DNA of 7,336 nt, from contig WQVW01000077.1 in NCBI GenBank assembly GCA_009785655.1, forward strand, positions 1-7,336, written 5' to 3'. Within the stretch, counting starts at the first letter, position 1. Each line of letters opens with the position of its first letter. Below are positions 6,323-7,336 of the stretch, piece by piece. Origin of the DNA: Oscillospiraceae bacterium. Its GTDB lineage: Bacteria > Bacillota > Clostridia > Oscillospirales > Oscillospiraceae. The notes below the pieces were generated by a model, which worked only from the letters and a program-made list of their open reading frames with translations, had not been told where the DNA came from and ran no database searches. The position numbers and the translations under genes are program-made.

Positions 6323-7336
6323 GTTAATCCAGACCGCCGGGCGGCCAATGCGCCGAGACCAAGTACCGCCCAGAACACCAAGGTAACGCGGTAGTTATAG
6401 AACGAATAATCGGTCATCCCCTGAACAAGGAAACCGAACACACCTGAAATCGCCGCGATTTGCAGGATTTTAGAGCTTTTGTTATGCTCCCGAGATATGG
6501 CGCGGCACAGATTCCTGAAGTAAGTGAAAATAACGGCGAGGAAAACTAAAATTCCGGCAATCCCTGCGTCGCACATGATTTGGAGATACAGGTTGTGTGA
6601 ATGCGGCGAGATGATGGTGTTGAAGCTGTACAGAGGATATATGGTGTTGAATGCGGCGGTTCCGGGGCCTATGCCGGTGAACCAGAAGTCCCGCAGCATA
6701 TTAATGGTGCCGAGCCAAATGGAAACGCGGTAAGAGGTTGAAGTGTCCCCCAAATTGCCGATGCTTAAAAATCGATCCAGAATAACATCCGGCAGTGCAA
6801 AGTATAATATGACAATGCCGATGATTCCGACGAGGATAAACCGCCTGTCCAACATGACAAGGAAAATCGCCGCGGCTACAATAAGACCGAGCCACCCCCC
6901 GCGTGAGAAGGTGAGCAGCATACATAGCAGCATCGCCCCCAAGCACCCGGTGAAGAACAGCTTAGGCAGCGCGCCTTTCACCATAAAAATGCAAGCCCCG
7001 GCAAACGGTGTAACCAGCAACAAATATTTTGCAAGCACATTCGGGTTGCCAAGCGTGGAATATATACGGACAATGCCTTCAAACATCTCAGAATCAAGCC
7101 ACGCAGATGCACCGCGCGTACTGCCGAATACATATTGGAACACACCATAGGCCGAGACAAGCGCACCGGAGACGACAAAAGCGTAAATCAACGCATCAAG
7201 ACTGCGGCGTGTGGTGACGGAGTTTTGTATCACAAAAGCGAAGAGGACGAAAAAAGTGGTCAATGCACCGCCTAAAAGGCTGCCGGAGACAGTGACGGAT
7301 GTGAAGGTGGCGATGATATAGACAAAAGCGTAAAGC
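6310..7336 (-). CDS. O-antigen ligase / polymerase-like membrane protein (Wzy_C family), 5' end cut by the window
   Basis: The minus-strand frame is open from the right edge to TGA 6312-6310, about 341 residues. The TTG at 7263 is not a credible start, because the 24 codons before it continue a hydrophobic membrane segment and have no stop; the true start lies beyond the window. About eight or more membrane spans are seen, together with Wzy_C landmarks: YGVFQYVFG, STLGNPNVLAKYLL, SRGGWLG, the external loop from YRVSIW through GIGPGTAAFNTIYP to PHSHNLYLQI (coded at about 6575-6605), and a C-terminal pair of spans. The His-rich PHSHN loop and preceding Arg are characteristic of enzymes that use undecaprenyl-diphosphate-linked glycans. 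It could polymerise the repeat units or ligate them to an acceptor; the sequence does not separate the two. It ends in a short basic tail without TPR repeats. Confidence 0.85.
   Translation of the reverse strand, partial: LYAFVYIIATFTSVTVSGSLLGGALTTFFVLFAFVIQNSVTTRRSLDALIYAFVVSGALVSAYGVFQYVFGSTRGASAWLDSEMFEGIVRIYSTLGNPNVLAKYLLLVTPFAGACIFMVKGALPKLFFTGCLGAMLLCMLLTFSRGGWLGLIVAAAIFLVMLDRRFILVGIIGIVILYFALPDVILDRFLSIGNLGDTSTSYRVSIWLGTINMLRDFWFTGIGPGTAAFNTIYPLYSFNTIISPHSHNLYLQIMCDAGIAGILVFLAVIFTYFRNLCRAISREHNKSSKILQIAAISGVFGFLVQGMTDYSFYNYRVTLVFWAVLGLGALAARRSGLTHKE

Noticed and set aside
6334..6344. GC-rich inverted repeat CCGCC-g-GGCGG just after the glycosyltransferase stop as a terminator
   Set aside because: The usable stem is about 4 bp after allowing a 3-base loop, no T-run follows on the plus strand, and it falls in the Wzy_C coding sequence.
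7261..7263. TTG as the start of the Wzy_C gene
   Set aside because: The frame continues open and hydrophobic to the window edge, and no Shine-Dalgarno precedes the TTG.

Overview
The window looks like chromosome of an anaerobic, moderate-GC Firmicute, probably Clostridia. This is inferred from the gene families (LctP-type lactate permease, CsaB-type pyruvyl transferase, paired DUF4330-like proteins), from strong AGGAG-type ribosome binding sites, and from near-consensus sigma-A style promoters. No RNA gene or marker is present to fix the taxon. I see no CRISPR, insertion sequence, tRNA or rRNA.

Layout from left to right. Bases 1-181 hold no secure gene, only a 21-codon open frame with an ideal Shine-Dalgarno and a possible tail of a gene entering from the left. 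A strong hairpin terminator (182-206) closes a minus-strand L-lactate permease gene (229-1779). That gene has its own promoter (TTGTCA - 17 bp - TATAAT on the minus strand) and a curious 5-codon minicistron whose stop overlaps the permease start.

From 1907 to 5132 there is a tightly packed minus-strand operon of three genes, transcribed right to left: two tandem small membrane-anchored DUF4330-like paralogues, then a 741-residue protein fusing a GT4 glycosyltransferase to a CsaB-type polysaccharide pyruvyl transferase. The genes overlap as ATGA and TAATG, so translational coupling is likely. A divergent plus-strand GT4 glycosyltransferase (5225-6322) follows, with its own promoter. Its 3' end overlaps by 13 bp the convergent minus-strand gene for an O-antigen ligase/polymerase-like (Wzy_C) membrane protein, which runs off the right edge.

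Taken together, 1907-7336 reads as a cell-surface polysaccharide locus. One or both glycosyltransferases would build a lipid-linked repeat, the Wzy_C protein would polymerise or ligate it, and the CsaB domain would add pyruvate ketals. In S-layer Firmicutes such ketals form the anchor for SLH-domain proteins. The DUF4330-like pair has no established role that I know of. Its position between polymerase and pyruvyl transferase, and its predicted one-pass topology with an external domain, make it the most interesting unknown here. The lactate permease is a separate transcription unit with no visible link to the polysaccharide genes.
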